A stretch of DNA of 64,000 nt from Symbiodinium natans (Eukaryota > Sar > Dinophyceae > Suessiales > Symbiodiniaceae): positions 126,001 to 190,000 of the forward strand of contig CAJNDS010002157.1 of assembly GCA_905221605.1 (NCBI GenBank), written 5' to 3'. Positions within the stretch are counted from its first letter, which is position 1. The number at the start of each line of letters is the position of its first letter. Below, piece after piece: positions 52,001 through 58,577 of the stretch. The notes below the pieces were generated by a model. The model was not told the origin of the DNA and searched no databases. It saw only the letters and a list, made by a program, of their open reading frames with translations. The position numbers and the translations under genes are program-made.

Positions 52001-53384
52001 GTTTAGGGTTTAGGGTTTAGGGTTTAGGGTTTAGGGTGCAGGGCTTAGGGTTTTAGGGCTTAGGGTTTTAGGGTTTTAGGGCTTTAGGGTTGGAAGCTCT
52101 GCAAACTTTAGGAGGGCTCTTCTCTCCATCGGGGGCTACCTGTGGTTTTGCCAGACTCCAGTGCCCCAAAGAACTCCATGAAGGGCACGCTCTATATCTT
52201 AGTTGCTGAGTTCACAGGCCCCCCTCAAAAAAAGTGCACACCTTCAGTTCTATAGGGGATTAGAGTATCCCAAAAAGTGTAAAGTGTGCTCACTCAGCTG
52301 CTAAGATATAGGCTGCCAGGGTTGAAGATCGCAACTCTCAAGCAACTGGAAGTTTAGGATGCGACAGGTTTCTCAACGTCATGGCCCCTTTCTGGGCTCC
52401 TGTAAGAAGAGAGCAAGAGGGCAGAGAGAGAGAGAGAGATAACCATATTCGTTTTTTTTTAATCTATATATGTATATATATATATACACATGTATATATA
52501 TATAGAGAGAGAGAGAGGAAAAATCCTAGTCTAGAAGGGACCATAACTCAGAGTAATTTTCTAGATGTGAAACCCTGCTTGAAGGTTCATGGGTACTTCT
52601 AAGTAGGATTGTAAGTAGCCTACATACGGTCATCAGCACAGTTACCCTACTGATCACCCTACTTAGAAGTACCCATGAAGCTCCAAGTAGTCGCCCTAAA
52701 CCCTCAGCCCTCAACCCTAAACCCTAACGAAGCCAGTCCTGTCATAGAAATCGATGAGGACTTTGTCTGCGCCCCGGACGAAGCCATCGAAGGTGCTCCC
52801 CGTTAGCGAGGCCTTGGCTTGGGGTTTGGGGTTTGGGGTTTTGGGGTTTTGGGGTTTTGGGGTTTTGGGCTTAGGGCTTAGGGCTTAGGGCTTAGGGCTT
52901 AAGGCTTAAGGCTTACGGCTTCGGGCTTAGGGTTCAGCGTTTCGGGTTTCGGGTGTAGGGTTTAGGGCTTAATGCGGAGATCATTAAGTGACCAGTATAG
53001 AAGGGCCATTCGAGGGCCCATACTAAGGGACCATGTTTCTACCCGAAGACCATTCTCAACCCCCTTTACTTAGGGTTTTGGAGTCCATAACCTCTCTAAA
53101 CCCAACAACCCTAATCCCAAAACCCAAAACCCTAAACCCTAAGTGAACCCCAAGGGTAGGGTTTAAGGATAAGATTTAAGAGTCAGATTATTAGGGCCTA
53201 ACCTCTAAACCCAATAACCCAATAACCCAATAACCCTAAACCCTAAACCCTAAACCCTAAGTGAACTCGAAGATTAGGGTTTAAGCTTTCATCGTCAGCT
53301 TACACGCCGCCGAGTGGCGCTTGTCATGCCCAATCGGGCCGCCGCATGCCGGAGGAGAGACATGGCTGCCACCCATGTCAAGAC
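43008..53384 (-). CDS. protein disulfide isomerase-like protein (gene span)
   Basis: Minus-strand exons read, in order, a hydrophobic/basic N-terminus, LTGSTFDGFVRGADKVLIDF, VPFMEFFGALESG, DVAFATVDASTEEELAK, VKSQDEAASSFNRAVFG, ALDSWVKDLLTKSAG, EPIPEG..VVVGKTFEE, VVSSRDKDVFML and KHLTVAKMDGDQNS. This is the order of PDI landmarks: a thioredoxin domain (TFD.FV..VL(I/V)DFY, F..VDA), linker-like b domains, then EPIPE-VVVGKTF and a second thioredoxin domain ending LTVAKMDG. PDI family members fold disulfides in the endoplasmic reticulum. The first domain reads DFYDRTGF where APWCGHC is expected, and no CGHC exon was found, so it may be redox-inactive. Several linking exons are missing. Confidence 0.7.
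43280..43368. mobile_element. fold-back element M3 (left end eroded)
   Basis: GCAACCATGTTATCATAAGG to GCGCACCACTGGGCTACCAAG. Confidence 0.75.
43636..43650. repeat. poly-G run (15 bp)
   Basis: G15. Confidence 0.95.
43718..43811 (-). repeat. interstitial telomeric array
   Basis: CCCTAAA with CCCTGAA variants. Confidence 0.9.
43963..44053 (+). repeat. interstitial telomeric array
   Basis: TTTAGGG units, the last three TTAGGGG. Confidence 0.9.
44088..44123 (-). CDS. PDI-like: VVSSRDKDVFML exon
   Basis: Twelve codons, phase 0 to 0, acceptor GGTCAG|G, donor CTG|GTGCAA. Follows VVVGKTFEE to give the canonical V(V)...KDV(F)(V/M)L lead into the second thioredoxin domain. Confidence 0.65.
44511..44582 (-). 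CDS. PDI-like: EPIPE..VVVGKTF exon
   Basis: EPIPEGHPVYQDGSLVVVGK then TFEE, 24 codons. Acceptor GCCCAG|G, donor GAG|GTGGTG. The S/EPIPE linker plus VVVGKTF is diagnostic for PDI just before the a' domain. Confidence 0.8.
44898..45062 (-). repeat. telomeric array that supplies a 5' splice site
   Basis: About 22 CCCTAAA units; two AAATTACTAAACCC interruptions near the left end. In the gene sense the array starts exactly at the donor of the exon at 45061. Confidence 0.95.
45061..45139 (-). CDS. PDI-like: ALDSWVKDLLTKSAG.. exon
   Basis: Twenty-six codons plus one base, continuing HSEGPKLNFLY. Acceptor CATGGAG|G, donor TACG|GTTTAG. In PDI such a helix (F..FV.....GK) precedes EPIPE. Confidence 0.65.
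45144..45261. repeat. telomeric insert with 10 bp direct repeats
   Basis: ATGTCCTGGG at 45144-45153 and 45252-45261 around a TTTAGGG array, a few bases upstream of a 3' splice site. Confidence 0.65.
45262..45960. other. intron with an M9 element
   Basis: 45598-45715 is the M9 copy (ACTAGGGGTACCC...GGGGTCC). The rest is unique, with overlapping open frames and no chosen exon. Confidence 0.4.
45976..46083. mobile_element. fold-back element M4
   Basis: CCCTAAGGGTCCATGTACCTAT to AGGTACACGGACCCTTT. Confidence 0.75.
46193..46213. repeat. poly-G run (21 bp)
   Basis: Uninterrupted G21. Confidence 0.95.
46373..46532 (+). repeat. mixed telomeric array
   Basis: TTTAGGG, GGGCTTA, TTTGGGG and TTTGTAGGG units. 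Confidence 0.9.
46988..47217. mobile_element. M2 element with telomeric arrays inside
   Basis: Left end CTTGGAGGTTTAGGGTACTT, right end AAAAGTATCCCATGACCCTCGAAG. CCCTAAA units at 47093-47180 separate the halves. Confidence 0.6.
47299..47400 (+). repeat. interstitial telomeric array
   Basis: Fourteen near-perfect TTTAGGG units. Confidence 0.95.
47483..47563 (-). CDS. PDI-like: VKSQDEAASSFNRAVFG.. exon
   Basis: Twenty-seven codons, phase 0 to 0, continuing LVKTPDVNLR. Acceptor GCTGCAG|G, donor AGA|GTGAGG. The upstream bases also read EIPDVLQ in frame. Resembles a PDI b-domain start. Confidence 0.6.
47812..47945 (-). CDS. PDI-like: probable b'-type exon
   Basis: Reads ELPKPIILETLYEREFMLLL then LVDEHGVSFLKS, ending in a near-perfect donor TCTG|GTGAGT. 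The 5' edge is uncertain. It lies in the longest telomere-free stretch (47401-48475). Confidence 0.5.
48380..48421. repeat. (CA)n microsatellite
   Basis: About 18 CA units with CG and TGA interruptions. Confidence 0.95.
48476..48950 (-). repeat. very decayed telomeric array, about 475 bp
   Basis: Almost every 7-10 bases is a CCCTAAA derivative (CCCTCAAA, CCCTAAAA, CCTAGAAA). Confidence 0.85.
49014..49190 (+). repeat. telomeric array with a repeated TTTACCTAGTTT
   Basis: TTTAGGG and TTTGGGG units. GGGTTTACCTAGTTTGGG occurs near 49125 and 49155. Confidence 0.85.
49455..49500 (-). repeat. interstitial telomeric array
   Basis: Six CCCTAAA units, preceded by CTACTACCTAACCCCT that also occurs 65 bp to the left. 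Confidence 0.85.
49525..49619 (-). CDS. PDI-like: exon following the first thioredoxin piece
   Basis: DVHAMDGVLQNKKGPYKVLD then PIFQQVEFGPK. Acceptor CCTTCAG|G, donor AAAG|GTATGG. Phase joins ..EEELAK(R) of 50263-50333. Motif support is weak; splice support is strong. Confidence 0.6.
49627..49710 (+). repeat. TTTATAGGG nonamer array
   Basis: Five 9-mers and some heptamers, seven bases upstream of a 3' splice site. Confidence 0.9.
50081..50254 (-). repeat. interstitial telomeric array
   Basis: About 24 CCCTAAA units. Confidence 0.95.
50263..50333 (-). CDS. PDI-like: FATVDAS exon of the first thioredoxin domain
   Basis: VRDFGSDVAFATVDASTEEE then LAK. Acceptor GGGAAG|G and GC donor AAGAG|GCGG. 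The V.(F/L)A.VDA..E.ELA pattern is the PDI/thioredoxin strand-helix after the active site. Confidence 0.75.
50346..50404 (+). repeat. TTTCGGG/TTTAGGG array
   Basis: Eight units, half of them TTTCGGG. Confidence 0.85.
50483..50622 (-). repeat. interstitial telomeric array
   Basis: About 19 CCCTAAA units. Confidence 0.95.
50707..50781 (-). repeat. interstitial telomeric array
   Basis: Ten CCCTAAA units. Confidence 0.95.
50852..51128 (-). repeat. mixed CCCTATAAA/CCCTAAA array
   Basis: Nonamers CCCTATAAA and CCCTAAAAA in the first half, heptamers after 51075. Confidence 0.9.
51208..51286 (+). repeat. interstitial telomeric array
   Basis: TCTAGGG then TTTAGGG units. Confidence 0.9.
51300..51800. 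other. intron of the PDI-like gene, no chosen exon
   Basis: Unique sequence with a short duplication (GTTAAAGGCGATGTTTTG / GATAAAGGCGATGTTTTG near 51353 and 51374). Open frames at 51592-51831 are antisense pairs. Confidence 0.4.
51810..51887 (-). repeat. interstitial telomeric array
   Basis: Eleven CCCTAAA units. Confidence 0.95.
51900..51965 (-). CDS. probable exon VDGWQEQKHVFAISS.. (within the PDI-like gene)
   Basis: Acceptor CAGGAAG|G, open to ..FRLWLLQ; the donor is uncertain (GC type near 51904). May encode part of the first thioredoxin domain or be alternative. Confidence 0.45.
51980..52110. repeat. telomeric insert with 19 bp direct repeats
   Basis: GGAAGCTCTGCAAACYTTA at 51980-51998 and 52092-52110 (one mismatch) around a TTTAGGG/TTTTAGGG array. 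The left copy lies about 14 bp upstream of an exon acceptor. Confidence 0.9.
52140..52191 (-). CDS. PDI-like: VPFMEFFGALESGKTT exon
   Basis: Begins where element M10 ends (ATATAGAG|C) and stops at donor CACAG|GTAGCC. Fits the helix after a thioredoxin active site (..LAPEFEKAA..). Confidence 0.5.
52192..52311. mobile_element. fold-back element M10 occupying a whole short intron
   Basis: Ends CTATATCTTAGTTGCTGAGT and its near complement, flanked by GCT on both sides. On minus, a GC donor lies at its start and an AG acceptor at its end. Removing it joins LESCDLQPW to VPFMEFFG in frame. Confidence 0.6.
52422..52517. repeat. (GA)n and (TA)n microsatellites
   Basis: AGAGAG at 52422-52439 and 52504-52517 around a T-rich and TATATA stretch. 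Confidence 0.9.
52574..52690. mobile_element. fold-back element M2
   Basis: CTGCTTGAAGGTTCATGGGTACTTCTAAGTAGG and its inverted counterpart, nearly palindromic. Confidence 0.85.
52729..52812 (-). CDS. PDI-like: first thioredoxin domain start
   Basis: ASLTGSTFDGFVRGADKVLI then DFYDRTGF, 28 codons, phase 0 to 0. Acceptor GCCAAG|G, donor TTC|GTTAGG. LT..TFD.FV....VL(V/I)DFY is the classic PDI a-domain opening. The next residues are DRTGF instead of APWCGHC. Confidence 0.8.
52818..52970 (+). repeat. variant array: TTTGGGG, TTTTGGGG and GGGCTTA
   Basis: 52834-52868 is TTTTGGGG, the hypotrich-ciliate type, followed by GGGCTTA units. Confidence 0.9.
52986..53045. mobile_element. M5 fragment
   Basis: AAGTGACCAGTATAGAAGGGCC to CATACTAAGGGACCATGTTTCTACCC. 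Confidence 0.55.
53304..53384 (-). CDS. PDI-like: N-terminal exon
   Basis: VLTWVAAMSLLRHAAARLGM then TSATRRR, 27 codons, phase 0 to 0. Acceptor TCTGGAG|G, donor CGT|GTAAGC. Hydrophobic and basic, so it could contain the start methionine of a targeting peptide. Its acceptor is inside a direct repeat. Confidence 0.55.
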
Positions 53385-53550
53385 CTCCAGAGGTGGTTTA
53401 GTTTAGGGTTTAGGGTTTATAGGGTTTATAGGGTTTATAGGGTTTATAGGGTTTATAGGGTTTATAGGGTTTATAGGTTTTATAGGGTTTATAGGGTTTA
53501 TAGGGTTTATAGGGTTTATAGGGTTTAGGGTCAAGACCTCCGCAGGTTGG
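53377..53550. repeat. TTTATAGGG array flanked by about 20 bp direct repeats
   Basis: GTCAAGACCTCC.. at 53377-53396 and 53530-53550. Between them are about 13 nonamers TTTATAGGG. The repeat includes the 3' splice site CTGGAG|GTCTTGAC of the N-terminal exon. Confidence 0.85.
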
Positions 53551-53768
53551 TGGGTCTAGCGTCTCGGGGTTTGGGCCGGGGGGGGTGGGGTATAAGAGGG
53601 GGTATAAGGGAGACATTGGGGGGCTTTTCGGGGGTATAGGGGGGGGTTCAGGGTGGTATATGGGTGGTATAGGGCTCAGGGTTTGCGGCTTAGAGCTTTC
53701 AAAGCATGAGGCAGGGTAAACAAGGGTCCCAGGGATTTTGATCCCCCCTCAAAATGCACCCCTACCCC

Positions 53769-53804
53769 CCCTAAACCCTAAACCCTAAACCCTAAACCCT
53801 AAAC
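53769..53804 (-). repeat. interstitial telomeric array
   Basis: Five CCCTAAA units. Confidence 0.9.
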
Positions 53805-53810
53805 CGCTAC

Positions 53811-54112
53811 GTGCACAGGCTATGTGCTGCAGGCTTATGTGCGGCAAAGCGGCCCCATATCTGGCCGCCAGTGCCATTGCACCGCGTTTGCACTGAATTG
53901 AAGGCCACCACGCAGGGAACTCAACAGCACAAAACGATCATGAGTCTGCTCTTGCAGCCTAACATTAGCTGCGGAGCCAAAGCATCGGCATGGATGCAGG
54001 TGCTCGTGCAACATGAGGACAACCTGACTTGCAGAGCCCCTCCGACATACCTGGCAACCTGCTTGCGGTCCGTCTGTGGCTGTCATCTAAAACGCAAGCG
54101 GCATGTGACGGG
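53811..54112. other. unique island with antisense-overlapping frames
   Basis: Plus is open for over 100 codons and minus for 83. Minus has CAG|G-type acceptors (e.g. before VVLMLHEHLHP), but I cannot fix exon borders. Confidence 0.3.
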
Positions 54113-54120
54113 GAGCAAAC

Positions 54121-54246
54121 TTGAAGGTTCATGGGTAGTAATCAGAAGGGGTACAGGTACCCTAAATAAGGTTGTATTATAACCAGCTCTGATTATAGTT
54201 GCCCCACTTATGACCCCACTTATAACTACCCATGACCCTCCAAGTA
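54121..54246. mobile_element. fold-back element M2
   Basis: TTGAAGGTTCATGGGTAGT to ACTACCCATGACCCTCCAA. Confidence 0.8.
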
Positions 54247-54490
54247 GTCTGGTCTGCAAGTCGGTCTTCCGCTACGTCTGAGGGCGGTGCGGAATATTGC
54301 TTTGCTGGTCAATGGGACATTAGCTATGTTCAAGGCGAGGCAAGCTTCAGCTTGAGGGTGTAGGGTGTAGGGTTTAGGGTTTAGGTCATATTTTCCGGCA
54401 ACCCGAAGGTGATGGTATCTTTCTGGGTCACGCCACCCACGCTGTTTGCACTGAGCCAGACACACAACAGAACTGATACACTGATACATC

Positions 54491-54564
54491 GCAAGTAGGA
54501 ATGAGGTACCCTATATAATCGCTTCAAGGGATTATACAGGGCCCTAGTTCCCTCATGCCCTGCT
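54491..54564. mobile_element. fold-back element M6
   Basis: GCAAGTAGGAATGAGGTACC to GTTCCCTCATGCCCTGCT. Confidence 0.6.
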
Positions 54565-54769
54565 AACCAACAGCAAGCAATCATACCTTCTAGACTTGGG
54601 CAGGGGTTAGAGAGGTTCTGACCATTGTATGAAATACTTCCTTACTTCTCCAATAACCAGGAGCAGCTTTTGCAAGTTCAGATTCTGACTGAGAAAGCAA
54701 CCCTAAACCCTGAACCCTCAACCCTCAACCCTAAACCTTCTGGGTGAAGCAAGTGAAGCAGATTCGGTC

Positions 54770-54821
54770 CTGGCATCAGAGACACAGTTGGGCCCGCCAC
54801 GTTGTTGATCAACAGCATGAC
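54770..54821 (-). CDS. exon VMLLINNVAGPTVSLMP (unknown protein)
   Basis: Seventeen codons plus one base, acceptor GGCAAG|G, non-GT donor CCAG|GACC. LINN.AG recalls short-chain dehydrogenases, but that alone is too little. Confidence 0.45.
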
Positions 54822-54862
54822 CTTGCCAGAGGCCCCAGAGCTTGGCAAAGAAGTGCATGGCT

Positions 54863-54985
54863 GGGTTTAGGGTTTAGGGTTTAGGGTTTAGGGTTTTGGG
54901 TTTAGGGTTTAGGGTTTAGGGTTTAGGGTTTAGGGTTCAGGGTTAGGGTTTAGGGTTTAGGGTTTAGGGTTTAGGGTTAGGGATT
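54863..54985 (+). repeat. interstitial telomeric array
   Basis: About 17 TTTAGGG units. Confidence 0.95.
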
Positions 54986-55307
54986 AGAGTTCAAGATTCA
55001 CAAACATACTTCTCCTAGTATTGATCGTAGTACTCATCGTCAGAATCAACAACTTTAACGATCAGAATCATGGTGACTCATATCCTACTTAGAGGGCTTA
55101 AGGGGGTCTTACAAGGACAGTTCTCACCGGGACGCTGAACCTCCATGTATGGTCCGGTTCAGGGATTAGGACCCTAAACCCTAAACCCTAAACCCTAAAC
55201 CCTAAACCCTGTGTTGGTGTCCCAATCCACCAAAAGCCCTAAGACACGAGCTACTCTCGCGCGAGGAAGCAAGGACGGGCTATTGGACATCATAGCCCTA
55301 AACCGAC

Positions 55308-55354
55308 GGGTTTAGGGTTTAGGGTTTAGGGTTTAGGGCCTAAACCCTAACCCC
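55308..55354. repeat. small head-to-head telomeric junction
   Basis: (TTTAGGG)4 followed by CCTAAACCCTAACCCC. Confidence 0.85.
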
Positions 55355-55430
55355 AACATCCTTCAAAAGCAACCATCAGTTTCATCGGAAGATTTAGGGT
55401 TTAGGGCTACTATGCTTTAGGTCCTTGTGC

Positions 55431-55506
55431 CCTGCCAGGACGCGCCGCCCCAAAAGCCAATGCTCTTCGAGCCATACTCTCCACCTTCATAGCCCTTGTC
55501 CATCAC
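55431..55506 (-). CDS. exon VMDKGYEGGEYGSKSIGF.. (unknown protein)
   Basis: Twenty-five codons plus one base, ending WGGASWQ. Acceptor AGCCCAG|G, GC donor CAGG|GCACAA. A related GFWWIGTPTQ reading lies at 55211-55241. Confidence 0.55.
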
Positions 55507-55778
55507 CTGGGCTAGCCCTAAACCCTAAACCCTAAACCCTGAACCCTAAACCCTAATCTCCAGATCACAGGTGGCATTTGTTTGCATCCGGATGGTGTTC
55601 ACAAACTACGGGGAACACGGGTCCTAGATTGCCGTGGTGTTTGGGTGTGCGAAAACGTACGGTTTACCTGGGTTACTGGAGGATTCCTAAAACAGGAGGC
55701 CAAAAAAACAGTAAAAAACTACTTCGATGTTTACTGAATTGGGGGCTTTGGTGTTAATGAGATCCTACTTCAGCCAAA

Positions 55779-56003
55779 GGCATGGACGCTTGTGACAGCT
55801 TTTCTTCTTCCACATCCTTGCGCAGTGTGTTGTACAACGAGGCGAAAACGTGGAAAATACCAGTATTTTGATTTGGGCATCGTCGCAATTGGCATGGACG
55901 CTTGTGACAACGTGTCCTGCTCCGCAGTGTTGCGCGGTATGTCGTACAACGAGGCGCGAAAACGCGGTAAATACAAGAGTTTTGTGCATGGAAGCAATCT
56001 GAA
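55779..56003. repeat. 112 bp tandem duplication
   Basis: GGCATGGACGCTTGTGACA..GTACAACGAGGCG..AAAACG begins at 55779 and again at 55891. Confidence 0.85.
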
Positions 56004-56058
56004 TGACACTCTTATCCCCCCCACCCCACCCCCCCAACCCCCGACCCCCGAAACAGGC

Positions 56059-56100
56059 CATAGATTGCCGAAAATGCCGAATACCTCGCGGCAATCTAGG
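56059..56100. other. hairpin TAGATTGCCG..CGGCAATCTA
   Basis: Inverted 10-12 bp arms with an 18 bp loop. The same CCTAGATTGCCG occurs at 55623-55634. Confidence 0.6.
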
Positions 56101-56339
56101 GCCCCTGTTCCAACTACCGACCACCAAGAGAAAGCCAGGTCCATTCTTGCAAGTGTGCGCGGCAGCCTACTTGGTTCAGGGTTTAGTAGGGCTTAGGGCT
56201 TAGGACGTAGGGTTTAGGGTTTAGGGCTTAGGGTTTAGGGCTTAGGGTTTAAGGGAATCAACAGCACATCTGCAAACAGGCAAAGCGGCTACGCTCGGCA
56301 CGAAACTGTAGAGGTGGCTCAAAAGGTTTGGTTTAGTTC

Positions 56340-56392
56340 AGCCTAAACCCTAAACCCTAAACCCTAAACCCTAAACCCTAAACCCTAAACCC
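56340..56392 (-). repeat. interstitial telomeric array
   Basis: Seven CCCTAAA units. Confidence 0.95.
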
Positions 56393-56418
56393 GTTTTTGA
56401 GGGGAGGCTTTATTCAAC

Positions 56419-56463
56419 TCAATCAGCCAGCTGCACCTCTTCCTCCGGGCTCATCTTCTGCAC
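56419..56463 (-). CDS. terminal exon with stop codon (unknown protein)
   Basis: VQKMSPEEEVQLAD then TGA, acceptor CGCAGAG|G. GTTGAATAAAGCC follows within six bases, an AATAAA-like signal. This is the clearest gene 3' end of the window; its other exons probably lie among those at 59-64 kb. Confidence 0.6.
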   Translation of the reverse strand: MQKMSPEEEVQLAD

Positions 56464-56549
56464 CTCTGCGCAACTCTGAGGGCGAACAGCGCGAACAGGG
56501 TTTAGGGTTTAGGGTTTAAGGTTCAGGGTTTAGGGTTCAGGGTTTAGGG

Positions 56550-56653
56550 TTGGGGATGTTCCCCCTTATACTAACAGTCCTTCCTAGGGATTCTCATAGG
56601 GGGGTGTTAGAAATCCTTATGAAGGACTGTTTGTTTCAGGGGGAACATCCCAA
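56550..56653. mobile_element. fold-back element M1
   Basis: TTGGGGATGTTCCCCCTTATACTAACAG.. to ..GGGGGAACATCCCAA. Inserted at a GTTTAGGG; the right flank GTTCAGGA is a decayed copy. Confidence 0.8.
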
Positions 56654-56980
56654 GTTCAGGACCTGAAGCTAATGGAGAGCTTAGGGTCTGTAGATGAGTG
56701 GCTTAAGATTCAGCTTCAGGTTCACTAGGCTTTGACGAACCCTAGCCTAAACCCTTTTGAGCAACGGACTTTGGAGGCTGCCGGCAACTTAAACCCAAAA
56801 CTCTAAACTCTGAACCCTAAACCCTAAAGGCAACCTAAACCCTAAAAAACAGGGAATAAGGGTCCTAGTTGTTTTTGTTTCTTCAACATGTCCTAAACCC
56901 TGAACCCTAAACCCTAAACCCTAAACCCTAAACCCTAAACCCTGAACCCTTTTTGAGCCCTCAGCTCTGAGCCCTTGTTA

Positions 56981-57079
56981 CTGTGTTCTCTTTTATACTA
57001 ACAGCCCTTAATAGGGATTATAGTATCCCCTATCATCATCCCTAACTAAGGACTCTTAGTATAAGGAGGAACATCCCAA
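56981..57079. mobile_element. fold-back element M1 (left end eroded)
   Basis: TTTTATACTAACAGCCCTTAATAGG to TTAGTATAAGGAGGAACATCCCAA. Confidence 0.75.
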
Positions 57080-57099
57080 CTGAACCCTGAAGTGTGGGA

Positions 57100-57665
57100 G
57101 CGCAAGCATCCTGCGAGCCAACTATCCTTCCTTGGCTCCTTGCGATGAGATAAAGCAGACAGGCGTTGTCGAGTAAAATCGTCAGTTGCCTTAAATGATC
57201 CCCAGTTGAACCCTAGTTAACCCCTAAAGAAGACCCTAGACACCCTAGTTAAACCCGCACTAAACCCTAGGCAAACCCCAACTAATGTAACTAAACCCTA
57301 ACTAAACCCTGATTAGACCCCTAAACAAACACCAAAGAAACAGCAAAAATGGAAATTCTTGCTAGGGTTCCAGATTCAGTATAGTTCAAGGGCCACCCCA
57401 GGCAAGGTTGTGAAACCTAAGCCCTTAGCCCTGAGCCCCAAGCCCTAAACTCCTAAACTCTAAACCCCAAACCCGAAACCCTAAACCCCAAAGCCTTAAA
57501 CCCCTAAACCCCAAAACCTTGCACCCCCGACGCCTCCACGTCAGGCGAGGCCTCAGCGCTTCCTCAGCTAATCTAAAGTTTCGGAGGTTTAGGGTTTAGG
57601 GGATCAGGGGTTGTGTAGCCGCCGACGAAAAACATGGCGAAGGTCCTTCCAGCTAATCTATTCCC
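57100..57665. other. decayed telomeric sequence and a possible exon
   Basis: 57180-57340 and 57410-57520 are CCCTAA derivatives. On minus, 57519-57565 reads EALRPRLTWRRRGCK with GAG|G and a GT donor, weak support. Confidence 0.35.
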
Positions 57666-57669
57666 AGCT

Positions 57670-57770
57670 ATGACCACTATATGTAGCTTACTTAGTCCCT
57701 ATGGGTCTAAATAGCCCCTACATTACCCCCAAGGTCTCTTGAAAAGGTCCCTCCTTTAGTCCTTTGACAT
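57670..57770. mobile_element. dispersed element M8
   Basis: Shares AATAGCCCCTA..CCC..GGTCTCTTG.AAAGGTCCCTCCTTTAGTCC with 33553-33662. Confidence 0.65.
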
Positions 57771-57846
57771 TCTAGGTAACGTACCCACGTAGGGTTAAGT
57801 GTCTGAGGTCTAAGGCTTAGCTCCTCGGTGGGCTTTGGCCGGAAAT

Positions 57847-57993
57847 TTCATGGGTTCCCCTCTAAACTACCCCCGCCTAGGTTCCCCCCATAATTAGGGC
57901 CAGTTAGGGCTAGTTAAGCTTAACTATAAGGCTATTTAAGGGTGGAACCTAGGGGAATAGTATAGAGGGGGGTAGGAGGGGAACCCATGAGAA
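57847..57993. mobile_element. fold-back element M13 (single copy)
   Basis: TTTCATGGGTTCCCCTCTA..CCTAGGTTCCCCC against its inverted right half, about 147 bp. No second copy seen. Confidence 0.7.
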
Positions 57994-57999
57994 TTGCAG

Positions 58000-58360
58000 C
58001 TTGCCATACAATTTCTACAATTGAGACATGTACGTGTCGCAGCAGGCTTATCATATAATACCTGTACATCTAATACATCTGATTCGAACAGAAGGAACCA
58101 AATCCCAAAAAACCTACACAAATCAAGAAGAACCCTAAGCACTGAAACCAGTTATGTTGTACCTGCTTTAGTGTGTTGCCCCCCCTCCCCCCACGCCCCC
58201 GAACAGTTGAAGCTGGTTGTTACCCTCGTTATATGTATAGCCCACGGGTTTCATATGATTCTAACAGGGAGGAGTTGATATGAGACAAAGAAGACAAAGT
58301 CGCCCGGCAATTGATTGTAAAGGCGCATCGCACGAAACATGGTTACGGCACGCGGAAGAC
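58000..58360. other. unique sequence, nothing recognised
   Basis: AT-richer than the surroundings; no splice-supported exon. Confidence 0.4.
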
Positions 58361-58577
58361 TTGACCTAAACCCTAAACCCTAAACCCTAAACCCTAAACC
58401 CTAAAACCCTAGGATCCCACCCCAAACAGCCACGGTGTGCTGAAAAGCCCGCGGCAAGCCTGACTTGAAACAGGGTGCGCCCCCACCAAAGCAGGTGCAA
58501 CATTAAACCCAAAACCCTAAACCCCAAACCCCCAAACCCTAAACCACAAACCTCAAACCCTAAAGCCTAGCCCTAAA

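Noticed and set aside
53397-53529. KPYKPYKPY / YRVYRVYRV repeat proteins (also 30651-30770, 24870-24960, 49627-49680)
   Set aside because: They are translations of the TTTATAGGG nonamer, which cannot close a frame; no gene context.
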